A stretch of DNA of 64,000 bases from Caryophanales bacterium UBA4682 (GCA_002404995.1 DHKY01000004.1:212613-276612), one strand, 5' to 3'; positions 1-9,219 are shown, counted from the stretch's first letter. A program made the numbers and translations. Notes: generated by a model not told the origin, from the letters alone.

Positions 1-1295
1 TCATGGATGTTGAGGCCTCCAACACGGACAGAAAGAACTTTTTCGTTCAATCTTGCACCATGGCATGTCGGACAGACATGCTCAGACCTAAAGGAGGCAT
101 AATACTGCTTCCTCCATTCCGATTTTGTGGTCCTGTAAAGGCGGTCAATACGGGCCTTCAATCCTTCCGTGACATTTTTGACGATCTTAGATCCACTTGA
201 AGTCTTATAGATATACTTCACCGGTTCAGTCGGGCCATAGATGATGATATCTTTTTGGCGTTGACTCAAACGATTGAACGGAGTGCTAGTTGAAATATGA
301 TACTTTTCAAGAACCGCATAGAAGTCGTTCCATTCGATGGTGTCGTGATTGTTCTTCGGCAGACAGGCAATAGCACCATCATCAATCGATTTTGTCGGGT
401 CTGCAATCCTTAAGGAAGGATCCGCTTCGATTTTAACGCCAAGTCCGTTGCAATCCGGACAGCAGCCAAGAGGGTTATTAAAAGAGAAAAGACGTGGTTC
501 AAGCCTAGGTACGGAGAAGCCGCAGACCGGACAGGACTGATGTTCGCTGTAAAGGGTCTCTTTTCCATCGATTTCAGCAACAACATAGCCATTTGCAAAG
601 TCTAGTGCGGTACGCAGGGAATTGAAAAGACGATCTTTGTTCTCGGGATTCAAAAGAAGGCGGTCGATGGCAAAGGAAATCGTATGCTTGAGGTTCTTAT
701 CCAAAACAGGAAGAGTTTCATAGCGGGAAAGAGGAGCATTATCGATCTTGGCACGGTTAAAGCCAGCGGAAAAGAACTTTTCCCTAGTCTGCCTATGCGT
801 TCCCTTTTCATTCTGGACAACTGGCGCATAGATAGTAAGCTTGCTTCCAACCGGGTTTTTCCAGATTGCATTGAAAATCTGCTGCAGCGAGGAGGCTTTA
901 ATGGCGACATGATGTTCCGGACAATAGGCAACACCGATTCGTGCATAAAGAAGACGGAGGTAATCATAAATCTCAGTCACCGTTCCGACTGTGGAACGAG
1001 GATTATGGCTAGTTGTTTTCTGGTCGATAGAGATTGCAGGGGAGAGGCCATCAATGGAATCAACATCCGGCTTCGAGAAATCACCTAAAAACCTACGTGC
1101 GTAAGAGGAAAGGGATTCGACATAGCGGCGTTGCCCTTCTGCAAAAATCGTATCAAAAGCAAGGGTTGATTTTCCAGAACCAGAGACACCGGAAAAAACG
1201 ACAAGCGCATTCTTGGGAATGGTGACATTGACGTTTTTCAGGTTGTTCTCTCTGGCTCCTTTGACGACAATATAGTCTTTATAATCACTAGTCAT
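1..1295 (-). CDS. uvrA: UvrA, excinuclease ABC subunit A (N-terminal part, cut by window edge)
   Basis: ATPase that scans DNA for damage with UvrB in nucleotide excision repair. Reading from the ATG at 1295 gives about 431 residues of the usual ~940, so the 3' half lies before position 1. The N-terminal NBD is plain: Walker A GVSGSGKST near residue 36, then RRYVESLSSYAR, SPAISIDQKTTS and NPRSTVGTVTEIYDYLRLLYARIG. The first zinc module follows (CPVC, then PRLFSFNNP, then CPDC). The Arg of PRLFSFN is CGT, while AGG codons fall at variable hydrophobic positions. Family identity is certain; only the end is missing. Confidence 0.96.
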   Translation of the reverse strand, partial: MTSDYKDYIVVKGARENNLKNVNVTIPKNALVVFSGVSGSGKSTLAFDTIFAEGQRRYVESLSSYARRFLGDFSKPDVDSIDGLSPAISIDQKTTSHNPRSTVGTVTEIYDYLRLLYARIGVAYCPEHHVAIKASSLQQIFNAIWKNPVGSKLTIYAPVVQNEKGTHRQTREKFFSAGFNRAKIDNAPLSRYETLPVLDKNLKHTISFAIDRLLLNPENKDRLFNSLRTALDFANGYVVAEIDGKETLYSEHQSCPVCGFSVPRLEPRLFSFNNPLGCCPDCNGLGVKIEADPSLRIADPTKSIDDGAIACLPKNNHDTIEWNDFYAVLEKYHISTSTPFNRLSQRQKDIIIYGPTEPVKYIYKTSSGSKIVKNVTEGLKARIDRLYRTTKSEWRKQYYASFRSEHVCPTCHGARLNEKVLSVRVGGLNIH

Positions 1296-1350
1296 TGAAA
1301 AAACACCATCCTAAATACAATAGTTTAGCAGAAACAGAGAAAGCAGTCGA

Positions 1351-2550
1351 TTATTTGCAATAAACGGAGACAAGGCCGTCAGAATCAAACGGGTTCCTCT
1401 CGCCTTTGATCAGGGGAGAGACATAATCCCTGTAGCTGTCCTTGATATTGTCTTTGTTCTTTGTCAGATACGATAAAGGAAGCTTCTTTTCCTTGTTGGC
1501 GACTTTTTCAAGAGGAACGGAAGAGAAACCAATCTTATAGGAAGAAGAATCAGCTCGTTCCCTGTTCACCATGACACCGCTCCTTCCTCTTTTTGCAAAC
1601 AGATAGGCTTTCTCGCCACAGGAGGATGCTTCCTTAATATCCGTCAAAGACGGAACGAAAGTACCTGCGCGATTCAAAAGAGAAAGTTCGATTCCGCGAG
1701 TCTTATATCCTTTTTGAGCAATAAGAGAGGAGAGATAGTCCGCAACGCCCCCAACTTGGATATTTCCGAAACTGTCTTTTGATTTCTGAGATACAATGAG
1801 ATTTCCGCCTTTGTCCCGGATACCTTCCGAAACAACGACAAGGCAGTGCCCTTTCTTGTCAAAAACAGAAGTTGTTTTTGACAGGAATTCATTGATACTG
1901 AAAGAAACTTCTGGTACAAAAATAAAGTCAGGCGTGATTTCTTTCTTCTTTGCAAGGACAGAGGATGCAGCAATAAACCCGGAGTCACGTCCCCTGGTTT
2001 CAATGATATTGATCCGACCTTTCTCATAGGAAAGATCATCTTTTCCAATCGTGATAACGCTGTTAGCGACAAACTTCGCAGCACTTCCAAAACCTGGGCA
2101 ATGATCGGTATAGACAAGATCATTATCAATCGTCTTTGGTATACCGATGACTTTCACGTCCCTGTTGGCTTTTTTCACCCTTTTATCAATCAGGGAAGCA
2201 GAATCCATCGAATCATTTCCGCCATTGACGAAAAGATATCCGATTCGATACTCCTCCAAAGTCTTCAAGATTGCCTGCCTCAAAGGCGAAGAAGCATCAT
2301 CCTTCAGCTTTACTCTCGCCGAGCCAAAATTAGCTCCCGGGGTCACAAGCAGGTCTTTGAAATTCCGATTGGATGGAATCAGTTCAAGCTTTCCATTCAA
2401 TAATCCATTCACGCCATAGCGGGAAACATAGAATTTGCCATGGTTTTGATCATTCTTGAACGCTTTGTAGAGTCCATAGAAAGAGGAATTGATGACCGGA
2501 GTCGGCCCTCCGGATTGAAAATAGCAGACATTATTTCTCGCAGTCGTCAT
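1351..2550 (-). CDS. pfp: Pyrophosphate-dependent 6-phosphofructokinase
   Basis: Phosphorylates fructose 6-phosphate with PPi (reversible), in cytosolic glycolysis. The 399-residue protein has the N-terminal FQSGGPTPVIN loop, GGNDSMDS where ATP enzymes have GGDGS, and GIPKTIDNDL with the Lys typical of PPi users. The catalytic block reads ETMGRDSGFIAA, where the Met of the family MGR motif is encoded by AGG and the Arg by CGT. The start at 2550 is preferred over an in-frame ATG 24 bases upstream because AAGGAGA lies 7-8 bases before it. The gene overlaps the end of the upstream YfhO-like gene by 20 bases, suggesting translational coupling. PPi use is inferred from motifs; mixed phosphoryl donor use cannot be excluded. 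Confidence 0.9.
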   Translation of the reverse strand: MTTARNNVCYFQSGGPTPVINSSFYGLYKAFKNDQNHGKFYVSRYGVNGLLNGKLELIPSNRNFKDLLVTPGANFGSARVKLKDDASSPLRQAILKTLEEYRIGYLFVNGGNDSMDSASLIDKRVKKANRDVKVIGIPKTIDNDLVYTDHCPGFGSAAKFVANSVITIGKDDLSYEKGRINIIETRGRDSGFIAASSVLAKKKEITPDFIFVPEVSFSINEFLSKTTSVFDKKGHCLVVVSEGIRDKGGNLIVSQKSKDSFGNIQVGGVADYLSSLIAQKGYKTRGIELSLLNRAGTFVPSLTDIKEASSCGEKAYLFAKRGRSGVMVNRERADSSSYKIGFSSVPLEKVANKEKKLPLSYLTKNKDNIKDSYRDYVSPLIKGERNPFDSDGLVSVYCK

Positions 2551-5500
2551 ATTTGAATTTCTCCTTTTGCTCAAAGTCTTCCCTTCCTTTTCTCAACGTG
2601 GCGATGGATTCATACTTGGTATAACGATTCTTAATGGCAAAGAGTCCGAAAATCAAAATCCTGACAAACAGTCCGAGAGACGTCAGCCTCCTTCCGAATT
2701 TGAAGTAAGGCGAAGAATAAGTAAGTTGGTACTCAACCTTGCCTTTCTGGCCGAAGAAGCCGATAAAGCCGCCTTGTGCTTTATAAGTATCCAATTCTTC
2801 CTTGATTGTTTCATTCGTATCCTCATCTGTAGAAAGCTTATAGAGTTTCCATCCGTTCTGAAGAGGCCTATTCAAGACAACAAACTTATTCTCATCATAG
2901 TCAGTATTGAAGAGGACCTCATTCTCATTGCGGGAAGTAATATGGATGCGGTTCTTCTTCAGGTTATCGATGGCATCCTGATAATCCCGGTTCCGGATAA
3001 CATAGATACTCGGCTTCTTTAACACAGTCGGACTAGAAACGCTTCCTCCCTTGACCCTACCAAGAATCTTATAGACAGGACGGTCCGTATAGTAACCATG
3101 TGCCGTCTGATAGCTTGAGTAGTACGGATAATTATAGGAAATCCTATGATCATCCTTATCAAAGAGACGCCATTCGATGTTTTTATCCGAATTGATTCCG
3201 ATATAGCTTCCAGTTGTCGGATCACTAGGATCGGCTTCCGGAGCCAAAGGAACATATTCGCCTCTGCTATTCGTAAACTGGATGAGAATCTTAGAATAGT
3301 AGAGAACCGAAGCGGAATGCTTGTTCCCGTTTTTGTCTTTCAAGGTATCCAGATCAAAGACCGTATCTGCCGGTGTGATTCCATTGGCGTTTTCGAAAGG
3401 ATGCGTCTTTGCGTACTCTGTCCTACAAGTCTGATCCGAGGGATTATCAATACTGCAGTAAGCATAATTTCCTTTGTCTTCCGGCCAGTTCGCAGAATAG
3501 ACCGTTGCCACCCTGTGCCGATTGTTATTTCCGGAATAGTATTCAATCGGAGCAGAGGAGCCATAAGTATAGTTTCCACCAGTTACTGTCAATGAGCTCT
3601 GGAAAGAAGTCGCATTGCGGGCCTGGTTCGTCTTGTCCTTATAATCCAGTTCCTTATAGGAATAGATTTCTTTTCCGTTTCCGTAGAACTTGCCCATCCA
3701 GGATTGGTTCTTGTAATAGAGGTTAAGGAAGTCCTCATGCTCCAAGCTAGCTGCACGGAGAAGAGGATATTCATTGAGGTCTTCGCTAAGTCCGAAATAC
3801 AGATCGTCATCATCGCTCTTATAGCCGAGATTCGTTGCCATCCAGCTAGAATCGATGACATTATCGTATCCAAAGCCTAAGTCGATGAAGTTGAGGTTCA
3901 CATAAAGGGATTTGGTGCAGTCCTTCGAAGAAAGATACTGCTTGAAGGAATCGGAGTAATGAATTCCGATTTCTTCCTCTTCTTCGCTAGTGAGATCAAG
4001 AACATTCTTGAAACCATAGGGAATGTCATAACTATTTGCAAGTCTGGTACCATCATAAGAAATGAATCTTCCCCTGGAATCTTTCCTGCTGCTTTCCCGG
4101 ATTCGGTCTACCCTGTAGTACTTCACACCAAGGAAAGTCTCCCTGTTTTCACGGCGATTGGTCAATCCCATCAGCCAGCTCTTGTAGTTGTAAGGGATTC
4201 GGCTCCGGTCAATGAACTCCTGTGCTCCGTAAGGATATACAGAATGGAAAGAAGAAGTTCCGGAATAGCCAAAGTGCCTAGAGATGTTCGGAGTATTCCG
4301 GTCCTGGCTATCCGAAAAGATACGGAAGTAGTCTTCATCGTTTTCTTCCTGTTTCAATTTCGTTATGAGTTCCGTCTGTAAAGGAATATCGTTGCTCTGA
4401 TTGCTCTTAGAGAGGCCCTGTCCGTAAATAGTCAGGTTTGCCCTGACGATAATATCTAAAGACCTCCTTCCGATCGTCACATAGGAATATTGCTTCTTAT
4501 GGAAGAACGGGCGGGTGACAAGATAAACAATCCTTGTCCAGATTAAGCTTCCGAAGATCAGCCACCTCTTCAGATCCCATTCAGTTCCCGTGTAGCTTCC
4601 CGGTTTCCTGCTGACTCCGTAAATAACTAAGAAACAGCAGATAGCCTGTAAGGAAAGAGTGAAAACGGCAGCCAAATCAAGATAGGAACGTGGCAGTTCT
4701 CTTCGTTTCTCGATTGCCTTCAAGTCAAACACAATCCTCCAGCTGACTGGAAGGATGAAGTAACGTGCATACGCAACCGTGAATCCAGAGAAGAGATAGA
4801 ATCCGATTGGAGTGAAAATCAGGAATAGGGTTCCAAGCCTTCCTAGAAGATGAGAAATCTTCTTTTCCTTGATGGAATCAATCAGAGAAACAAAGAACCT
4901 CAAGAGCATCGGTGTGGTCGCATAGAGACCCGCTTGGCAGTTATCATACCAATTGACATTCATCAAGTTGGAAGAATAGCAACTATCCGACATAAAGAGG
5001 AAATTGAACAAAGGCGTGTATTGATTCTGTTCCCTTCCGCTTGGGAATGTGAAGACCGCCTTGATCCTGTTTTTGAATCCGTCCGCATTCTTGATTGCAT
5101 CTAGATAGGAATTGCTTTGAGTACGGGGCCTGCTCTTAGCCACGGCAAGTCCTGGCAATAAGGTAAAGGCACCTAGGCAAAGAGCTAGAATGAAAGAGAG
5201 CATTCCGCAGCCCATAACAGCATAGTTCTCATCCCGTGTCCGTTCTTTCCTGGTCTGGAAGAAACGGAACCTAGCATATAGGAACGCACCGACCCTAAAG
5301 ACCGAGAAGAAGAAGTAAGAAGCCCTGGCATTTAGGAAAAAGCCGACCAAAAAGATTCTCGGATCCCGCTTTTTGATAATCCGTTCCAGTCCAAGAAAAA
5401 TCAAAGGAAGGAAAGCGACAGAATCAATGAAATGGAACCAGAGGTAGCCAAAAGAATAACTTGAAAACGCAAAGGCGAGCGCTCCGATTCTTCTGTTCTT

Positions 5501-6016
5501 AGGTGAAAAGCCAAGGTCACCTAAATACCAGTAGAAGAACCTTCCAGCCAGAACCCTTTTGGGAATGAACTCAAGGCCTTGCAAGGCCTGAAGCCATTCT
5601 CGAGGGAACGGAAGAAGGATTAAGACAAACGGATCGAAAAGGTAGTAAAAGGAGTTTCCCCCGATATTATCGATGCCGAGGAAAGCGCTTCTATCCCACT
5701 GCGGGAAAATACCTGTGCGGAAGAAATAGTGCCAATCATCATATCCATTGAAGATAAAGTTCCTCTCCTGCCTAGAGTAATCGCCGCTCAGAGGGACTGT
5801 GCATCTTTCATGCCTAAGAGTATAGATAAAGCAAAGAGCCGACACCAAAGTCAGCAGATAGAACGTCTTCCTTCCTTCGCCGGGCTGCAAAAAGACAGAC
5901 TTCAGCCAGGAAAGCAGAGAAACCAACTGTTTTTTAGTCTGAAGGAGAAGGGTTTGTCCTTTTTGGGACATCTTATCTTTCAGGCTATTCCAATCCATTT
6001 GTATTTTATTATTCAT
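2531..6016 (-). CDS. YfhO-like large polytopic membrane protein
   Basis: The 1161-residue membrane protein resembles the YfhO family, whose members are implicated in glycosylation of lipoteichoic acid or other envelope polymers. A cytoplasmic N-terminus leads into a first membrane helix near residue 55, then a YfhO-like extracellular motif with GDYSMQ and FPQWD..FLGIDNIGGN..YYLFDPF. About ten more helices follow to residue ~500, then a soluble region of ~600 residues and a last helix close to the C-terminus. It is longer than typical YfhO proteins (~860), mostly through the soluble part, which is rich in Tyr, Asn, Ser and Asp. It is divergent from the polymerase-like gene at 6103, consistent with an envelope-glycan role. 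The substrate is unknown. Confidence 0.75.
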   Translation of the reverse strand: MNNKIQMDWNSLKDKMSQKGQTLLLQTKKQLVSLLSWLKSVFLQPGEGRKTFYLLTLVSALCFIYTLRHERCTVPLSGDYSRQERNFIFNGYDDWHYFFRTGIFPQWDRSAFLGIDNIGGNSFYYLFDPFVLILLPFPREWLQALQGLEFIPKRVLAGRFFYWYLGDLGFSPKNRRIGALAFAFSSYSFGYLWFHFIDSVAFLPLIFLGLERIIKKRDPRIFLVGFFLNARASYFFFSVFRVGAFLYARFRFFQTRKERTRDENYAVMGCGMLSFILALCLGAFTLLPGLAVAKSRPRTQSNSYLDAIKNADGFKNRIKAVFTFPSGREQNQYTPLFNFLFMSDSCYSSNLMNVNWYDNCQAGLYATTPMLLRFFVSLIDSIKEKKISHLLGRLGTLFLIFTPIGFYLFSGFTVAYARYFILPVSWRIVFDLKAIEKRRELPRSYLDLAAVFTLSLQAICCFLVIYGVSRKPGSYTGTEWDLKRWLIFGSLIWTRIVYLVTRPFFHKKQYSYVTIGRRSLDIIVRANLTIYGQGLSKSNQSNDIPLQTELITKLKQEENDEDYFRIFSDSQDRNTPNISRHFGYSGTSSFHSVYPYGAQEFIDRSRIPYNYKSWLMGLTNRRENRETFLGVKYYRVDRIRESSRKDSRGRFISYDGTRLANSYDIPYGFKNVLDLTSEEEEEIGIHYSDSFKQYLSSKDCTKSLYVNLNFIDLGFGYDNVIDSSWMATNLGYKSDDDDLYFGLSEDLNEYPLLRAASLEHEDFLNLYYKNQSWMGKFYGNGKEIYSYKELDYKDKTNQARNATSFQSSLTVTGGNYTYGSSAPIEYYSGNNNRHRVATVYSANWPEDKGNYAYCSIDNPSDQTCRTEYAKTHPFENANGITPADTVFDLDTLKDKNGNKHSASVLYYSKILIQFTNSRGEYVPLAPEADPSDPTTGSYIGINSDKNIEWRLFDKDDHRISYNYPYYSSYQTAHGYYTDRPVYKILGRVKGGSVSSPTVLKKPSIYVIRNRDYQDAIDNLKKNRIHITSRNENEVLFNTDYDENKFVVLNRPLQNGWKLYKLSTDEDTNETIKEELDTYKAQGGFIGFFGQKGKVEYQLTYSSPYFKFGRRLTSLGLFVRILIFGLFAIKNRYTKYESIATLRKGREDFEQKEKFKYDDCEK

Positions 6017-6066
6017 ATTACTGCCTCTATTTTATAACAAGGAAGAACTCTTTCCACCATATTCTT

Positions 6067-6096
6067 TTGAGCAAAAGCATGGGAATAGTTTATACT
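6067..6096 (+). promoter_or_regulatory. Promoter of the polymerase-like gene, apparently leaderless
   Basis: TTGAGC (6067-6072), an 18-base spacer and TATACT (6091-6096). The expected transcription start falls at the ATG at 6103 and no Shine-Dalgarno precedes that ATG. This placement rules against the in-frame TTG at 6067 and ATG at 6079 as start codons. Confidence 0.6.
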
Positions 6097-6102
6097 AGAG
6101 CC

Positions 6103-7488
6103 ATGAATCGACAAAGCTTTAAGAAAAAAGTCGTCGCTTATCTTCGCTCACCCTTTTATTTGGTTTCCATTTACCTTTTTTCTTTTCTTTGTTTTCTGAT
6201 TTCACCGCCGTTTACTTATTTTCCGGTCTCCATCCTCGTCTTGTTGTCGTTCCTTCCCCTTTTCCAAGACAATGGAATCTATTATTCCGGATTAGTGCTT
6301 TCCCTCTTGACCGCTTCAAGCAGGCCTTTAAGGAACCGGAATCTTCCTGTTCCGCTTGTTGTCTCCATCTGTGCCATCTTCTTATCCAGGATACTATTCC
6401 TTTTCATCCACAAACCCAAAAGGCACGTAGACGCTCTCTTCTATTTTCTCTTAATATTATTCTTGCTTATCCTTGCTTCCTACTGTATTGAGGCAATACA
6501 GACAAACGAGAACTTCCGCCAATGCTGGTTCTTTATCATCTTCTTCTTTGTGGAAATCATCATCTATAGGAGGATGTGCTCAGCTACAAGCGGAAAATCC
6601 GGATTAAGGTACTTGTCCAAAGTATCTGCCGCTCTGTCCGCAGTATTCTTTCTCGAAATCCTATTTACGCTGTTTTCGAAGAACAACTATGCATTCTTTT
6701 CTTCTAGGAACCTTTCTTTTGCTTCCAGCGAAATAAGGTCATGCTTAGTCGTATTCCAAATTCCGTTCTTGGCTTTTGGTGTTTATAAGAAAAAATGGTA
6801 TTTAATATTCTTCGTCTTAATCGACTATATTTCACTAATTCTTCTAGGTAACTATATCAGCTTTATTTTTCTTATTATCTCCTTTGTTCCTTTTGTTTTT
6901 CTTGCCTTCCATTCCTATGATAAGCTCTATCCTTATTTAATATTAGTCGGCCTTGTTGCAATCCTAGCACCTTTCTGTGTCCTATTATTCCTTAACCGTC
7001 CGTTTTCTACCGGTGTCATCAATTCAAGGAAACACTTCAATGTGTTAAGCAGTTCGAATCCAAATTATCCTCTCTTAAAGAAAGGCTGGGATAGGTTCAA
7101 GCAAGACTATATCCTAGGTTCTTCCGTATTAAGCATCACAACCAGGGAGTCCGTCGATTATTTCCCTAACGCCTACCTGCAAATTGGTGTCTTATCCGGA
7201 ATCATAGGTATTTTCTTCTATCTTTTATCCGACATTTCCCTCTATGTCCTTTGCTTAAAAGGCAAAACAAAATCAGAACGGGTCTTCTTCTTCTATTTCC
7301 TTGTCCTTCACGAAATCAGGAACTGGCTCATGGACGCTACAACAAACTGGATGGTACTGCTTAGGCTATTGACTGCAGTCAGCGTCTACCAAGGCTCTAT
7401 CTTCCAGGATAAAAGGATCATTCATGACAGTTTCCTGAAGATTCCAGATCCAGATAGTCCACAAAATCCGAGCACATTCGATGAATAG
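6103..7488 (+). CDS. O-antigen ligase/polymerase-like polytopic membrane protein
   Basis: A 461-residue, very hydrophobic protein with roughly 11-12 membrane helices and a larger extracytoplasmic loop at about residues 310-360 (region of NPNYPLLKKGWDMFKQDYILGSS). That loop position and the GWxxF..D.ilG pattern recall O-antigen ligase and Wzy-type polymerases, which act on lipid-linked sugars. Helices are richer in Phe, Leu and Ile than charged residues; reading AGG as Met removes several apparent charges from them. The start at 6103 is chosen because the promoter -10 lies 6 bases upstream. Function is inferred from topology and neighbour (YfhO-like); no catalytic motif proves it. Confidence 0.55.
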   Translation: MNRQSFKKKVVAYLRSPFYLVSIYLFSFLCFLISPPFTYFPVSILVLLSFLPLFQDNGIYYSGLVLSLLTASSRPLRNRNLPVPLVVSICAIFLSRILFLFIHKPKRHVDALFYFLLILFLLILASYCIEAIQTNENFRQCWFFIIFFFVEIIIYRRMCSATSGKSGLRYLSKVSAALSAVFFLEILFTLFSKNNYAFFSSRNLSFASSEIRSCLVVFQIPFLAFGVYKKKWYLIFFVLIDYISLILLGNYISFIFLIISFVPFVFLAFHSYDKLYPYLILVGLVAILAPFCVLLFLNRPFSTGVINSRKHFNVLSSSNPNYPLLKKGWDRFKQDYILGSSVLSITTRESVDYFPNAYLQIGVLSGIIGIFFYLLSDISLYVLCLKGKTKSERVFFFYFLVLHEIRNWLMDATTNWMVLLRLLTAVSVYQGSIFQDKRIIHDSFLKIPDPDSPQNPSTFDE

Positions 7489-7510
7489 AAAAAATTTTTT
7501 AAAATATTTC

Positions 7511-7539
7511 TTGACAATATTTTGAGGATTGAGTATATT
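7511..7539 (+). promoter_or_regulatory. Strong sigma-A-type promoter for a small transcript
   Basis: TTGACA (7511-7516), 17-base spacer, TATATT (7534-7539). The transcript would start near 7546, well before the next gene and ahead of an intrinsic terminator at 7619-7655, so it probably drives a short RNA. Confidence 0.7.
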
Positions 7540-7545
7540 ATTTAC

Positions 7546-7655
7546 GCTCTTCTAAGGAACACCCTTAAAGGCACATGAATTAGATAATAAATTCCAACAT
7601 AAAAATTCCTTTTGCTCTCTCCTCTGGCACTTCGGTGTCAGAGGAGTTTTCTTTT
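7546..7655 (+). ncRNA. Candidate ~110-nt small RNA with its own promoter and terminator
   Basis: Between the promoter at 7511-7539 and a perfect intrinsic terminator (stem CTCCTCTGGCA / TGTCAGAGGAG with a CTTCGG loop, 7619-7646, then TTTTCTTTT) there is no open reading frame with a ribosome site. The body contains AAGGAACACCCTTAAAGG and an AT-rich centre. It does not look like SRP RNA, 6S RNA or RNase P RNA. The hydrogenase gene downstream has its own promoter, so this is more likely a stand-alone RNA than a leader, though an attenuated leader is possible. Confidence 0.5.
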
Positions 7656-7677
7656 ATTGTCTCTTTTTCTATAAAAT

Positions 7678-7706
7678 TTGCGTAGATTATAGAAAAAAGG
7701 TAGAAT
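7678..7706 (+). promoter_or_regulatory. Promoter of the hydrogenase gene
   Basis: TTGCGT (7678-7683), 17-base spacer and TAGAAT (7701-7706), followed by a short leader with AAGAAGGA before the ATG at 7733. Confidence 0.55.
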
Positions 7707-7732
7707 ATACTGCTAATTAAAGAAGGACAACC

Positions 7733-9175
7733 ATGAAATTTGAAACCTTAGTCAAACAACTGAAATACAGAGTCCTTAGGGAAGTCGCAAAAGATTACTG
7801 GGAAGGAGACCTCTGGGATAAAAGGGTCGATATCCCGAAAAGGATTTCTCCGGGTCCGAAAGCCACAAGGCGTTGCTGTATCTATAAGGAACGCGCTATT
7901 GTAGCAGAGCGTATCAAACTCGCGCTTGGCGGTGACAAGAACAATCCAAATCTTCTCGAAGTCATCGAATCCGCTTGTGACCAGTGTCCTTATGGTGGAA
8001 GGCAGGTCACCGATCTCTGCCGTGGCTGCTTAGCACACCGCTGTGCAGAAGCCTGCCCGAAGAACGCAATCTCATTTGATGAGAATTATCACGCCCATAT
8101 TAACAAAGACGTCTGCATCAATTGCGGCCTTTGCGCAAAAGCATGCCAGTTCGGTGCGATTGCCAATCGTCGTCGTCCTTGCGAAGCCGCCTGCAAGATT
8201 AATGCCATTCACGCCCGTGAAGACGGTATTTCCGAAATCAACTATGATTCCTGTACCGAATGCGGTGCTTGTTCTTCGGCATGTCCGTTTGGTGCTATCA
8301 GGGATAAATCCTACATTACAAAGTGCATCGATATTCTTAAGAATCCAGATAACGATGGTCATATCTATGCTATTATTGCCCCTTCGATTGCAACACAATT
8401 TGCACCTGCAAAGCTCGGTCAAGTGTTAACCGGAATCAAGAAACTCGGCTTCTCTAGAATCTATGAAGCAGCCCTTGGTGCCGATCTTGTCGCCTATAAC
8501 GAATCCAAAGAGTTAAGTGAGGAAGGATTTGCGATTTCTTCCTGCTGTACTGCCTTTGTCAATTACATCCATAAGGCTTTCCCGGAGTTAGTCGAGAAAA
8601 TCTCGAAGAACCTCTCCCCGATGGCTGCTAGGTGCAAGGCAATCAAAGAAAAAAATCCGCTTGCCAAGACCGTTTTTATCGGCCCTTGCATTGCTAAGAA
8701 GAAGGAAAGGTTCAAGGAAGAATCTGCTCCGTATGTCGACAATGTCATTACCTTCGAAGAACTCCAGGCTTTATTCGGAGCACGGCAGATTGATGTCGAG
8801 AAGCTAGAAGAATCTCCGATTGATGATGCTTCTTACTTCGGACGTATCTTTGCACATTCCGGCGGTCTCAGCGATGCTGTCAACGAAGCTTTGAAAGAGC
8901 AGAACTCTGACTTCGTTGTCAAACCGGTGAAAGCATCCGGACTTGACCAGTGCAAGCTTAATCTGAATCTGATTAAGAAAGGTACTTTCCAAGGAAACTT
9001 CCTCGAAGGAATGGCCTGCTGCAACGGATGCATCGGCGGACCTGGCTGCCTGACCCATCAGCTGTCCGATCAGGCAAAAGTCGATCGATTCAGTAAGACA
9101 TCCACTCTTCCGACTATCGCATCCGCCATTGAGAAATCCGGTATTGCATCGGATATATCTTCTATCAAGAAATAA
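7733..9175 (+). CDS. Monomeric [FeFe] hydrogenase, group B-like
   Basis: Iron-only hydrogenase, expected to make H2 (or sense it) with ferredoxin as partner in the cytosol. The 480-residue protein has an unusual N-terminal Cys-rich region (residues ~85-110, CDQC and CRGC...C...C), two 4Fe-4S ferredoxin motifs (CINCGLCAKAC and CTECGACSSACPFGA), then the H-cluster domain: L1 SSCCTAF, L2 FIGPCIAKKKE and L3 EGMACCNGCIGGPGC. L1 with Ala after the Cys-Cys-Thr and the GMACCNGC form of L3 fit group B enzymes rather than classical group A HydA. It stands alone with its own promoter and a terminator right after; maturases HydEFG are not in the window. A sensory role is possible since group B is poorly characterised. 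Confidence 0.88.
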   Translation: MKFETLVKQLKYRVLREVAKDYWEGDLWDKRVDIPKRISPGPKATRRCCIYKERAIVAERIKLALGGDKNNPNLLEVIESACDQCPYGGRQVTDLCRGCLAHRCAEACPKNAISFDENYHAHINKDVCINCGLCAKACQFGAIANRRRPCEAACKINAIHAREDGISEINYDSCTECGACSSACPFGAIRDKSYITKCIDILKNPDNDGHIYAIIAPSIATQFAPAKLGQVLTGIKKLGFSRIYEAALGADLVAYNESKELSEEGFAISSCCTAFVNYIHKAFPELVEKISKNLSPMAARCKAIKEKNPLAKTVFIGPCIAKKKERFKEESAPYVDNVITFEELQALFGARQIDVEKLEESPIDDASYFGRIFAHSGGLSDAVNEALKEQNSDFVVKPVKASGLDQCKLNLNLIKKGTFQGNFLEGMACCNGCIGGPGCLTHQLSDQAKVDRFSKTSTLPTIASAIEKSGIASDISSIKK

Positions 9176-9180
9176 ACAAT

Positions 9181-9210
9181 AGGCAGTCTTTCTTAGGCTG
9201 CCTTTTTTTG
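9181..9210 (+). terminator. Terminator between hydrogenase and Nudix genes
   Basis: Stem AGGCAGTCT / AGGCTGCCT (one G-U pair) with TTCTT loop at 9181-9203, followed by seven T. The last T overlaps the spacer to the Nudix Shine-Dalgarno (GGAGG, 9210-9214). Confidence 0.8.
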
Positions 9211-9219
9211 GAGGAAAAC

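Noticed and set aside
3146..3595. Several open frames of 80-150 codons opposite the YfhO-like gene
   Set aside because: They lie fully inside a real gene, lack ribosome sites and show no family motifs.
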